Below are positions 1 through 5,532 of a stretch of 5,684 bases of DNA, piece after piece (within the stretch, counting starts at the first letter, position 1; every line of letters starts with the position of its first letter). The translations under genes and the position numbers were made by a program. The stretch comes from an uncultured Acidobacteriota bacterium. Lineage in GTDB: Bacteria > Acidobacteriota > Thermoanaerobaculia > Gp7-AA8. The DNA lies in assembly GCA_946887105.1 (NCBI GenBank), contig CAMPKJ010000302.1, positions 1-5,684 on the forward strand, given 5' to 3'. The notes below the pieces were generated by a model. It was not told where the DNA came from, searched no databases, and saw nothing but the letters and a program-made list of their open reading frames with translations.

Positions 1-189
1 AAACGCGATCGCCGAAGCGCCCGCGGCGATCGTTTTCGACTCCGACCATTCGGGCAGACGTCCTTCGATGCGCGGCGCGAGCGCGACTTCGATCGGCCCG
101 GCAAATCCATTGCGGCGCACCTCGACCTGCAACGTGGCGGCGGACGCGGACAAAGCAAGCAGCAGACTGAGAGCGAGCGAGGCACGCAT
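1..189 (-). CDS. Secreted protein, N-terminal part only (runs off left edge)
   Basis: The visible part is 63 residues from an ATG at 189, open to the window edge. GGAGAG lies six bases before this ATG, which supports the start. Residues 1-18 form a signal peptide: Arg at position 2, a Leu/Ala-rich core, and an Ala-Ser-Ala-Ala cleavage region, so the product is exported. The following stretch 'LQVEVRRNGFAGPIEVAL' and a later 'TIAAGAS' resemble the opening strands of bacterial Ig-like beta-sandwich domains ('VTRxGFxGxVxL...AG'). That likeness is by eye and weak. The visible part lacks the cysteine pattern of the two genes upstream, so it is not an obvious third copy. It follows the stop of the upstream small gene by 33 bases on the same strand and is probably in the same transcript. 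Function is unknown. Confidence 0.75.
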   Translation of the reverse strand, partial: MRASLALSLLLALSASAATLQVEVRRNGFAGPIEVALAPRIEGRLPEWSESKTIAAGASAIAF

Positions 190-222
190 GGCGATCTCTC
201 CGGCGATGGGCGGCGAGGTGCG

Positions 223-552
223 TTATTTCTGGAGCGTGGCAGGCGGGACGCCGGACTGCGCGACCGCGGCGGGAGCGGTCACGACGTTCGTGTCGTGAGC
301 GGGGCGTCTGATCTCGATCGAGGCGACCGTCCATTCGGCGAGCATGGCCGGTGCGGCTTCAGGCGCGAAACCAACGCAGTTCAGGTTGGTGATGGTCTCG
401 CAGCCTTCATGGATGACAGGCCGGCATTTGGTGAGACTGCCGGGCGTGTCCACGCAAACGCGGTCGATGCAGGTCGAGCACGGGATTGCGTACAACGGGA
501 CGGCCGAGAGAAGCAGCAGACTACAGACGAGGGCGAACCGTACGAGCTTCAT
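223..552 (-). CDS. Small secreted six-cysteine protein, copy B
   Basis: The protein has 109 residues and I do not recognise it as a named family. Residues 1-22 form a signal peptide (Lys-2, Arg-5, a Leu-rich core, ending 'LYA'), so it should be exported. The mature part has six cysteines at 25, 28, 33, 43, 51 and 59, which could form disulfides outside the cytoplasm. A cysteine-free tail contains 'LAEWTVASIEI' (71-81) and 'VVTAPAAVA' (90-98). The internal ATG at 552 is chosen because AAAGGAG sits five bases upstream and the signal peptide begins there; the frame stays open further upstream but codes nothing sensible. The ATG overlaps the stop of copy A as ATGA, so translation is probably coupled, with the Shine-Dalgarno inside the end of copy A. 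It shares N-terminal and tail sequence with copy A, so the two arose by tandem duplication. Cys-10 lies inside the signal core and does not form a good lipobox. Confidence 0.82.
   Translation of the reverse strand: MKLVRFALVCSLLLLSAVPLYAIPCSTCIDRVCVDTPGSLTKCRPVIHEGCETITNLNCVGFAPEAAPAMLAEWTVASIEIRRPAHDTNVVTAPAAVAQSGVPPATLQK
301..344. repeat. Direct repeat copy 1 (tail of copy B gene)
   Basis: This 44-base stretch matches 630-673 at 43 of 44 positions (t307 against g636), including 37 consecutive identical bases (308-344). It encodes the 'LAEWTVASIEI' tail of copy B. It is the best preserved part of the tandem duplication; the cysteine-rich middles of the two genes differ far more. The identity at silent positions suggests recent duplication or gene conversion of this segment. 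Confidence 0.9.
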
Positions 553-890
553 CGTATCTCCTTTGATTCCGGAACGACCGTCGCGCCGGCAACGGCGGCC
601 GGCGCGGTGACGACCGTCGTGCCTTCGGCGGGGCGGCTGATCTCGATCGAGGCGACCGTCCATTCGGCGAGCACCGCCGGCGCCGCATCCCGCTCCGAGA
701 AACCGGTGCAGAACGACGACGGCTGCGTGAAGCAGTAATCCTGGCCGATCTGGCAGCGCGTACCGCTGTCGGGCGTGGAGATGCAATACGGATAGACGGG
801 ACCATCGCAGCTTCTGCATCCGATGGCGAACGAGGGAGTGGCGGCGAGGAGCAACAGACTACAGACGAGAGTGAGCCGAATGAGCTTCAT
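549..890 (-). CDS. Small secreted six-cysteine protein, copy A
   Basis: The protein has 113 residues, a paralogue of the next gene and not a family I can name. The signal peptide spans 1-22 and ends 'SFA'. Mature cysteines are at 25, 28, 36, 46, 53 and 61, giving the spacing C-x2-C-x7-C-x9-C-x6-C-x7-C. Copy B has C-x2-C-x4-C-x9-C-x7-C-x7-C, so the number and order are kept while one loop differs by three residues. The tail 'LAEWTVASIEI' (74-84) and 'VVTAPAAVA' (93-101) is shared almost unchanged. The start at 890 is set by AAGGAG five bases upstream and by the signal peptide; upstream in-frame sequence runs antisense-free into the 3' end of the preceding gene in another frame and is rejected. 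Its last codons contain the ribosome binding site of copy B. It probably begins the small-gene transcript, or is read through from the large secreted gene 122 bases upstream. Confidence 0.85.
   Translation of the reverse strand: MKLIRLTLVCSLLLLAATPSFAIGCRSCDGPVYPYCISTPDSGTRCQIGQDYCFTQPSSFCTGFSERDAAPAVLAEWTVASIEISRPAEGTTVVTAPAAVAGATVVPESKEIR
630..673. repeat. Direct repeat copy 2 (tail of copy A gene)
   Basis: This is the partner of 301-344, encoding the same tail in copy A. A second, shorter block of similarity joins the gene starts (about 511-552 and 849-890, covering the signal peptides), so the whole gene was duplicated at a spacing of about 330-340 bases. Confidence 0.9.
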
Positions 891-973
891 GTTTTCTCCT
901 TGGATCCGGAAAGATCGCCGTGCGGCACTATGCCGAAGGAGAACCACGCGCACTAGGGACACTTTCGAACATG

Positions 974-1004
974 AGAGCGCCGGCGCGAAACGCGCCGGCG
1001 CTCT
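974..1004 (-). terminator. Strong GC hairpin after the large secreted gene
   Basis: The arms 974-987 and 991-1004 are perfectly complementary over 14 bp around a three-base loop, starting nine bases past the TAG stop of the gene at 1013-2593. The position fits transcription termination or 3'-end protection. Neither side has a run of T, so it is not a textbook Rho-independent terminator. Partial termination or an mRNA-processing role between the large gene and the small-gene pair is equally possible. Confidence 0.55.
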
Positions 1005-1012
1005 GCCGTTGC

Positions 1013-2593
1013 CTAGTTCTTCACCGGTTTCCAGCACACGCTGGTGTCGTTCGGATCGGCCGAGTTCCCCGGCATGTGCTCGAAGGCGACGAACTGCGCG
1101 GGATTCGCGGAGCGGTTCTTCACCGTCGCGCCGTATTGCGCCAGCGCGGCGTTCATCGCGGTCAGGCGATCCTTCGAGTTGACCTGCTGCAGCGGCAGCG
1201 TCACCACGCCCGATTTGTACACCTCGGCGCGGCTGTACGGCTGTCCGGAGACGATCGTGCCGACCAGCACCGCCTTCATATCCGCTGCGCTCTGGCCCTG
1301 CCCGTTCTTGCCTCCAACGACATCGGGCGGCAGCAGTTCCGGATTGGCGATCCACCCTTCCTTGCGCGCCACCGCGTTCGCGAACGCGATCAGCTCATCG
1401 ACGGTGTTGTTGAGCGCGACGTAATCGCGCAGCGGCAGCGGATTGTCGCCCGTGCCGGTCTCCTGAACGTGTCCGGCCAGATGCGGTCCGGTCGCGCACG
1501 AGTTGCCGAACGAAACCTGCACGGCGCTGTCGGTCTGGTACATGTACGTGCCCGGATCGCCGCCGCCCGGAGGCGTCGGCGCATCATCGCCGCAGTAGGT
1601 CGCGTGCGAAGAGGTGTCCTGCAGCGCGTGCAGGTAGAGCGCGAAGCGCGCGATCTGCACCGGCACCGGCGTCGGCTTCGGCGACTTCCACAGCTTGCCG
1701 GTGGTCCGCTTCGGATCGGCGAGCCACGACGCCAGCTGGTCGTAGTACGTCACCGGATCGGTCGACGAATCGAGCACCTTCTTTCCCGCGGCCGTGTTGA
1801 TCGGCACGGCCGGCGGATTGGGGATGTTCGAGCCGGGCATGACCATCGGCACGTTGCCGACGATGTTCATCCCGGTGACGCAGCCCGTTCCATCCGCATT
1901 CACCAATCCGACGGTGCACAGCAGACCCGGATCGCTCGCCGATGCGAGCATGCCCCACTGGCGCAGATTGGCGAGCGTCTTCTGATAAACGTCGTCGATG
2001 CGTACCGGATAGCCCGGCTTCGGATAGTGGAACGGATAGAGCGCCTGCACGCCGCCCGCGCCATGCACGTCCGTCCCCTGTCCGTTCGGCGAGAAGGGGA
2101 CCACGTAATGATCGAGCGGACCGTCCGTGGCGATATTGGTGCGCTGGAATCCGTTGAAGTTCGCGGTGACGTAATCGCGGCCGCTGTTCGGCGCCGTCTG
2201 CAACGTGTTTCCCGCCTGGATGGCGTTCAGGTTCGCGGCCTGCACGCCGCATTGGTCGATCGGAACGTACTGCGCGTAATCCGTGACCTCGTTGTATGCC
2301 GCGATCCAGTACGCGACGTCGGAGCGGTAGCCGAGAGCGAGCGCGATGAAGTAGGTCGAGTCCGCGTGAATCATGCTGCGGCCGGGCATGATCGTCCCGA
2401 AATCGATGACCTGCTGCGGACACGCGAGATTCGGCTGCGGCGGCACGACACAGTTCGGCGTCAGGCACCAGCTCAGCGTTCCGTTGACGCCCCGCCGCGG
2501 CAGACAGAGGTCTTCCAGAAACGCGCTGGCGCTCTGCGCCACGAACATGAGCACGATCGTGCACACCACCACCGATTGACGTCGTACAGTCAT
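1013..2593 (-). CDS. Secreted protein, possible zinc phospholipase C/S1-P1-like hydrolase
   Basis: The protein has 526 residues. Residues 1-24 are a signal peptide (two Arg, a hydrophobic core, 'SASA' before Phe-25), so it acts outside the cytoplasm. A segment near 76-105 (His-76, Asp-78, 'YFIALALGY', then 'AAYNEVTDY') and 'LYLHALQDTSSH' at 319-330 (His-322, Asp-326, His-330) recall the helical metal-binding segments of zinc-dependent phospholipase C, S1-P1 nuclease and the DUF6765-like group. 'PHLAGHVQE' (370-378) adds further possible ligands. The likeness is by eye; substrate and activity are unknown, and it is longer than typical members. The mature chain has ten cysteines, several clustered at 30-58, consistent with disulfides. 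AAGGAG precedes the ATG with a spacing of about ten bases. It follows the MocR gene by 48 bases on the same strand and may share its transcript. An alternative is a wholly uncharacterised secreted family. Confidence 0.9.
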   Translation of the reverse strand: MTVRRQSVVVCTIVLMFVAQSASAFLEDLCLPRRGVNGTLSWCLTPNCVVPPQPNLACPQQVIDFGTIMPGRSMIHADSTYFIALALGYRSDVAYWIAAYNEVTDYAQYVPIDQCGVQAANLNAIQAGNTLQTAPNSGRDYVTANFNGFQRTNIATDGPLDHYVVPFSPNGQGTDVHGAGGVQALYPFHYPKPGYPVRIDDVYQKTLANLRQWGMLASASDPGLLCTVGLVNADGTGCVTGMNIVGNVPMVMPGSNIPNPPAVPINTAAGKKVLDSSTDPVTYYDQLASWLADPKRTTGKLWKSPKPTPVPVQIARFALYLHALQDTSSHATYCGDDAPTPPGGGDPGTYMYQTDSAVQVSFGNSCATGPHLAGHVQETGTGDNPLPLRDYVALNNTVDELIAFANAVARKEGWIANPELLPPDVVGGKNGQGQSAADMKAVLVGTIVSGQPYSRAEVYKSGVVTLPLQQVNSKDRLTAMNAALAQYGATVKNRSANPAQFVAFEHMPGNSADPNDTSVCWKPVKN

Positions 2594-2601
2594 AGACGAA
2601 T

Positions 2602-2622
2602 CTCTCCTTGCTCCTAGGAGAG
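2602..2622 (-). promoter_or_regulatory. Hairpin that could mask the ribosome binding site
   Basis: On the transcript of the secreted-protein gene, CTCTCCT (2622-2616) can pair with AGGAGAG (2608-2602) over seven bases with a seven-base loop. The second arm is the Shine-Dalgarno of the gene starting at 2593. A 10-bp palindrome (2611-2620) overlaps and would be an alternative fold. This could lower translation unless ribosomes arrive from the upstream gene, but it may also be chance. Confidence 0.35.
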
Positions 2623-2641
2623 CCGCGAGAGGCGCGAAACC

Positions 2642-4072
2642 CTACCCCGCCCGCAGCACTTCGCCCAGTGTCCGGCACGCAACCACGATCCGCCGTTCGC
2701 TCGCGCCGCCGAAGCCGAGCACGAGACCGCTGCGCGACGATTTGCCCGCGTAACACGTCGAGAGCGCGGTCATGTCCAGGCCGCGTTTTGCGCCTTCGCG
2801 AACGATGACGCGATCGTCGGTGCCGTCCGGCAGAAACGCGGAGACGTGCAATCCGGCGTCGATGTTGTGCGGCACGAGCTGCGGAACGTGCTCGCGCAGT
2901 CCGCGCACGAGCGCGTCCCGCCGCGAGTGATACAGCGCCCGCATGCGGCGCAAGTGCCTCCCGAAATGTCCCTCCGCCAGAAATTCTGCGAGCACGATCT
3001 GTTCGAGCGTCGGCGAGAAGAGATCGATCGACTCGCGATGGCGGATGAAGTCGTCGCGCAACTCGCGCGGCACGACCATGTAGCCGATGCGCAGCGACGG
3101 GAAGAGCACTTTGCTGAACGTGCCGACGTAGATCACGCGCGACGCGGTGTCGATGCCTTGCAGTGCGCCGAGGGGACGGCTGGCGTAGCGGTACTCGCTG
3201 TCGTAATCGTCTTCGATGATCCACGAGCGCGTGCGCCGCGCCCACTCGAGCAGCGCCAGGCGGCGCGACACGGTCATCGACATGCCCAGCGGATATTGAT
3301 GCGATGGCGTGACGTACACGGCGCGCACGCGTTTGCCTTTTGCGGCCACGACGCGCACGTCGATGCCTTCCTCATCGACGCGAACCGGGACGAGCTGCGC
3401 GCCTCCGCGCTGCAACGCGTCGCGCGCGCCGGGATAGCCGGGCTCCTCGACGCAGACCGCGCTGCCGCGGCCGAGGAGCGCGAGCGCGCAGATCTGGAGC
3501 GCCATCTGCGAGCCGGAGACGATCAGCACCTGATCGGCTTCGCAGCGCACCGAGCGCGCGGTGCGGAGGTAATCGGCGATGGCCGCGCGCAGCGGCGCGT
3601 AGCCGGCGGGATCGCCGTACGCCATCTGCTCGACGGTGAGCTGTCGCGTGTGTTTGGTGATCAGGCGCGTCCAGAGCCGCAGCGGAAACCTGTCGAGCGC
3701 GGGGAGACTCACGCGCAGCGGTCCGAGCTGCGGCGGTGGCGCGGACGCGATGCGCTTCACCTCCACGCCAGCGTGCGGTGGCGCGGTCTGCGCGAGCTCG
3801 TCCGGAATCGAATCCTTCACGTACGTGCCCGAGCCGACCCGTCCTTCGACGTAGCCCTCGTGCAGCAACTGCTCGAACGCATTCACGACCGGCAGGCGCG
3901 AGATGCCCAGCTCCGCGGCGACGGCGCGCGTGGACGGCAGGCGCTCTCCGGGACGCAGCCGGCCCGACAGAATCGCGCCGCGATAGCCATCGTAGATCTG
4001 CCGGTAGTACGGCGTGTCCGCGCCGGCGTCGAAGGGGAAAGTGGTCATGGCGCAATGCTCTGGATTGGTCAT
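2642..4072 (-). CDS. MocR-family transcriptional regulator (GntR HTH + aminotransferase-like domain)
   Basis: The protein has 476 residues, the usual length for MocR/PdxR-type regulators. A GntR winged helix spans about 20-86 ('YRQIYDGYRGAILSG', 'LRPGERLPSTRAVAAELGISR', 'GYVEGRVGSGTYV'). After a linker, a fold-type-I PLP domain fills about 120-476: 'PSHQYPLG' (256-263), 'EDDYDSEYRY' (287-296) with the Asp expected at the PLP pyridine nitrogen, and 'TFSK' with Lys-321 as the Schiff-base lysine, followed by 'LRIGY'. All key residues are present, so it should bind PLP and DNA in the cytoplasm. Family members sense amino compounds or PLP; the ligand here cannot be told. A second start, Met-9 (ATG at 4048), is possible; neither has a good Shine-Dalgarno. 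It is divergent from the DUF1579-NIPSNAP pair over 34 bases, making that pair a likely target. Confidence 0.95.
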   Translation of the reverse strand: MTNPEHCAMTTFPFDAGADTPYYRQIYDGYRGAILSGRLRPGERLPSTRAVAAELGISRLPVVNAFEQLLHEGYVEGRVGSGTYVKDSIPDELAQTAPPHAGVEVKRIASAPPPQLGPLRVSLPALDRFPLRLWTRLITKHTRQLTVEQMAYGDPAGYAPLRAAIADYLRTARSVRCEADQVLIVSGSQMALQICALALLGRGSAVCVEEPGYPGARDALQRGGAQLVPVRVDEEGIDVRVVAAKGKRVRAVYVTPSHQYPLGMSMTVSRRLALLEWARRTRSWIIEDDYDSEYRYASRPLGALQGIDTASRVIYVGTFSKVLFPSLRIGYMVVPRELRDDFIRHRESIDLFSPTLEQIVLAEFLAEGHFGRHLRRMRALYHSRRDALVRGLREHVPQLVPHNIDAGLHVSAFLPDGTDDRVIVREGAKRGLDMTALSTCYAGKSSRSGLVLGFGGASERRIVVACRTLGEVLRAG

Positions 4073-4076
4073 CGCG
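4042..4076. promoter_or_regulatory. 11-bp direct repeat over the MocR start codons, possible operator
   Basis: TGGTCATGGCG (4042-4052) and TGGTCATCGCG (4066-4076) match at 10 of 11 positions with 24 bases between starts. Each contains, on the minus strand, one of the two candidate MocR start codons. Several MocR proteins (for example GabR) are known to bind direct repeats close to their own gene, so this could be an autoregulatory site. The spacing is not a whole number of helical turns, which weakens the case. Confidence 0.3.
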
Positions 4077-4106
4077 AGCGTACCACCCGCGCGCTAGATT
4101 CGGCGC
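4073..4106. promoter_or_regulatory. Divergent promoter region between MocR and DUF1579-like genes
   Basis: Only 34 bases separate the two start codons. On the plus strand TAGATT (4095-4100) fits a -10 box (TAnnnT) ending six bases before the ATG at 4107, so transcription could begin at the A of the start codon and give a leaderless mRNA; there is no Shine-Dalgarno. On the minus strand TACGCT (4082-4077) is a weaker -10 candidate that would start RNA near 4070, just past the first MocR ATG, favouring the ATG at 4048. No convincing -35 box is visible on either strand. Confidence 0.4.
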
Positions 4107-4577
4107 ATGAGCAATCGTGATTTCGACTTCCTGTTCGAGGGCACCTGGCGCATCCACAACCGCCGCCTCCGCGAGCGGCTGGCGGACTGCAATGAGTGGA
4201 TCGAGTTCGCATCGACGTACTTCGCGCGTCCGATCTGGGGCGGCGCCGCGCACATGGACGAGTACGAGGCGCTCGACACGCTCCTTGGTGAGATCCACGG
4301 AATGACGCTCCGTCTCTACGACCAGAAGTCCGGCCAGTGGGCAATCTACTGGGCGAATCGCGACAGCGGCCGCCTCGACGCGCCGATGTACGGTCAGTGG
4401 AACGACGGCCGCGGCGAGTTCTACAACCAGGAGCCGTTCCGCGGCCGCATGATCTACGTCCGCTTCCTCTGGTTCCACGAGTCGGAGCACACGGCGCGCT
4501 GGGAGCAGGCCTTCTCCGACGACGGCGGCAAGAGCTGGGAGACGAACTGGATCATGGAGATGGAGCGCGTGCGATGA
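4107..4577 (+). CDS. DUF1579-like (lipocalin-type beta-barrel) protein
   Basis: The protein has 156 residues, with no signal peptide, so it is probably cytoplasmic. The opening 'DFDFLFEGTW' (5-14) is the typical 'FDFLxGxW' start of DUF1579/lipocalin-like small barrels. Regularly spaced aromatic strands follow: 'GMTLRLYDQKSGQWAIYW' (65-82), 'GRGEFY' (101-106), 'YVRFLWF' (117-123), 'ARWEQAFSDDGGKSWETNW' (130-148), which is the signature C-terminal part of the group. Biochemical function of the group is not established; such barrels often bind small hydrophobic ligands. The ATG at 4107 is used because the family motif follows at once and a -10-like box lies exactly upstream; there is no Shine-Dalgarno. 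The stop overlaps the next start as ATGA, so the two proteins are probably made together. Confidence 0.88.
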   Translation: MSNRDFDFLFEGTWRIHNRRLRERLADCNEWIEFASTYFARPIWGGAAHMDEYEALDTLLGEIHGMTLRLYDQKSGQWAIYWANRDSGRLDAPMYGQWNDGRGEFYNQEPFRGRMIYVRFLWFHESEHTARWEQAFSDDGGKSWETNWIMEMERVR

Positions 4578-5170
4578 ACGCTGTTTACGAGCTGCGCCAG
4601 TACACGCTCCATCCCGGCAAACGCGACACGCTGATCGACCTCTTCGAGCGCGAGTTTCTGGAGACGCAGGAAGCGTGCGGGATGACCATCCCCGGACAAT
4701 TCCGCGATCTCGACGATCCGGATCGCTTCGTCTGGTTCCGCGGCTTCCCCGACATGCCGCGGCGCAAGGAGGCGCTGACGTGTTTCTACGGAGGTCCGGT
4801 GTGGAACGCGCATCGCGACGCGGCCAATGCAACCATGATCGATTCCGATGACGTGCTGCTCTTGCGGCTGTTCGATGGATCTTCGTTTCCGGTCAGCGCG
4901 CCGCGCTATTTCCTGACCGTGTATTCGTTCGACGTGCCTGTCAGCGACGACGTGCACATTCCGGCGCTGACCCTCTTGCGAACCGAGCCCGCCGAGAACA
5001 ACTTTCCGAGGCTGCCGGTGCGGACCGGCGAGCACGTGATCGTGGCGCTCACGGCGGAGGAGAACGAGATCGTGCTGCCCGGCGCAAAGGTGCAACGGCT
5101 GCGGCTGGAGCCGACCGCGCGGTCGAAAATGCGACACGCCGGCACCGACGTGGCGGCGCCCTATTGTTGA
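4574..5170 (+). CDS. NIPSNAP-family protein
   Basis: The protein has 198 residues and no signal peptide. 'VYELRQYTLHPGKRDTLIDLFEREF' begins at residue 4 and is the classic NIPSNAP opening strand and helix, a dimeric alpha-beta barrel (ferredoxin-like) fold. 'GQFRDLDDPDRFVWFRGFPDMPRRKEAL' (41-68) continues the domain with its usual 'D.dRFVWxRGF.dM..R' element. The C-terminal part from about 110 ('YFLTVYSFDV', 'EHVIVALTAEE') could be a second, more divergent copy of the same fold. Bacterial members are mostly of unknown function; relatives include oxygenase- and ligand-binding-type barrels. The start at 4574 overlaps the upstream stop (ATGA), and a longer in-frame reading from 4337 runs through the upstream gene in the wrong frame. 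It is the last gene of the plus-strand pair; no clear terminator follows. Confidence 0.93.
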   Translation: MNAVYELRQYTLHPGKRDTLIDLFEREFLETQEACGMTIPGQFRDLDDPDRFVWFRGFPDMPRRKEALTCFYGGPVWNAHRDAANATMIDSDDVLLLRLFDGSSFPVSAPRYFLTVYSFDVPVSDDVHIPALTLLRTEPAENNFPRLPVRTGEHVIVALTAEENEIVLPGAKVQRLRLEPTARSKMRHAGTDVAAPYC

Positions 5171-5470
5171 ACGAACGACAAAGGGCCTGTGCCGGACGAT
5201 TTGGCGACCGCGTCACGCGCAGCATCGAGCGATTCCCCAGCTTGCCCACCTCGTGGCCGACTGGACGAACAGGGGTGTCGTGACGCGTGCGTCGCGAGTG
5301 CCGCATATGCACGCAGTGCAAAAGTGCAGACGCTCTCGAGCTAAAAGCACGAGCGTCAGAAACGTCGATCTCGATGAGAGGTGCTCAGTTGCGCGGCGCG
5401 TCAGCTGCAGCACGGCATCGGTACAGAGCGCGCGGCCGAAGCGCTGGAATGCCGCGGCGCCGGGGAGGCC
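5171..5470. other. Non-coding convergent spacer with imperfect hairpins
   Basis: No believable gene is seen in these 300 bases; the open frames here are Arg/Ser/Pro-rich and unlike proteins. Two imperfect inverted repeats can be drawn: 5329-5357 (a seven-base stem GACGCTC/GAGCGTC plus an inner GCT/AGC) and 5413-5454 (CGGCAT/ATGCCG enclosing AGCGC/GCGCT). A small RNA or 3'-UTR structure is possible, but GC-rich DNA gives such stems by chance, and no promoter or T-run was found. Confidence 0.45.
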
Positions 5471-5516
5471 CCCTCATCCGCCTGCGGCACCTTCTCCCCT
5501 CGAAGAGGGGAGAAGG
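5471..5516. repeat. REP-like intergenic palindrome
   Basis: The core is a perfect 12-bp stem (5490-5501 with 5505-5516) around a GAA loop, preceded by 'CCTCATCCGCCTGCGGCA', which itself holds a small CCGC/GCGG stem. This resembles the 'CCTCATCCG...CACCTTCTCCCC...GGGGAGAAGG' class of dispersed intergenic repeats seen in many GC-rich bacteria. It lies between convergent genes, 16 bases beyond the stop of the minus-strand gene at 5533, where it could also help end or stabilise that transcript. No T-run follows on either strand. Confidence 0.7.
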
Positions 5517-5532
5517 CTGAAACGGGGCGGGG

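Noticed and set aside
187..552. Lipoprotein signals in the small secreted genes
   Set aside because: The cysteine at residue 10 is inside the hydrophobic core and preceded by Val, which does not fit a lipobox; an AxA-like signal peptidase I site follows later.
549..1355. Longer start for copy A (268 codons)
   Set aside because: The extension overlaps the large secreted gene in another frame and would bury the signal peptide; the ATG at 890 has a proper AAGGAG.
920..2617. Plus-strand open frame of 565 codons
   Set aside because: It is antisense to the secreted protein gene, extremely rich in Arg and His, and has no recognisable domain; the minus-strand frame has a signal peptide and Shine-Dalgarno.
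1584..3245. Minus-strand open frame of 553 codons
   Set aside because: It spans the 3' part of the MocR gene and much of the secreted-protein gene out of frame, with Arg-rich low-complexity sequence, as expected of GC-rich shadow frames.
2846..4120. Plus-strand open frame of 424 codons
   Set aside because: It is antisense to the MocR gene, whose domains and PLP lysine are intact.
3372..4832. Minus-strand open frame of 486 codons
   Set aside because: It crosses the divergent promoter and runs antisense to the DUF1579-like and NIPSNAP genes; its sequence is unlike any protein I know.
5471..5516. CRISPR repeat
   Set aside because: Only one copy is present, with no spaced repetition.
5490..5516. 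Classic Rho-independent terminator
   Set aside because: No T-run follows the stem on either strand; the sequence better fits a REP-like repeat.
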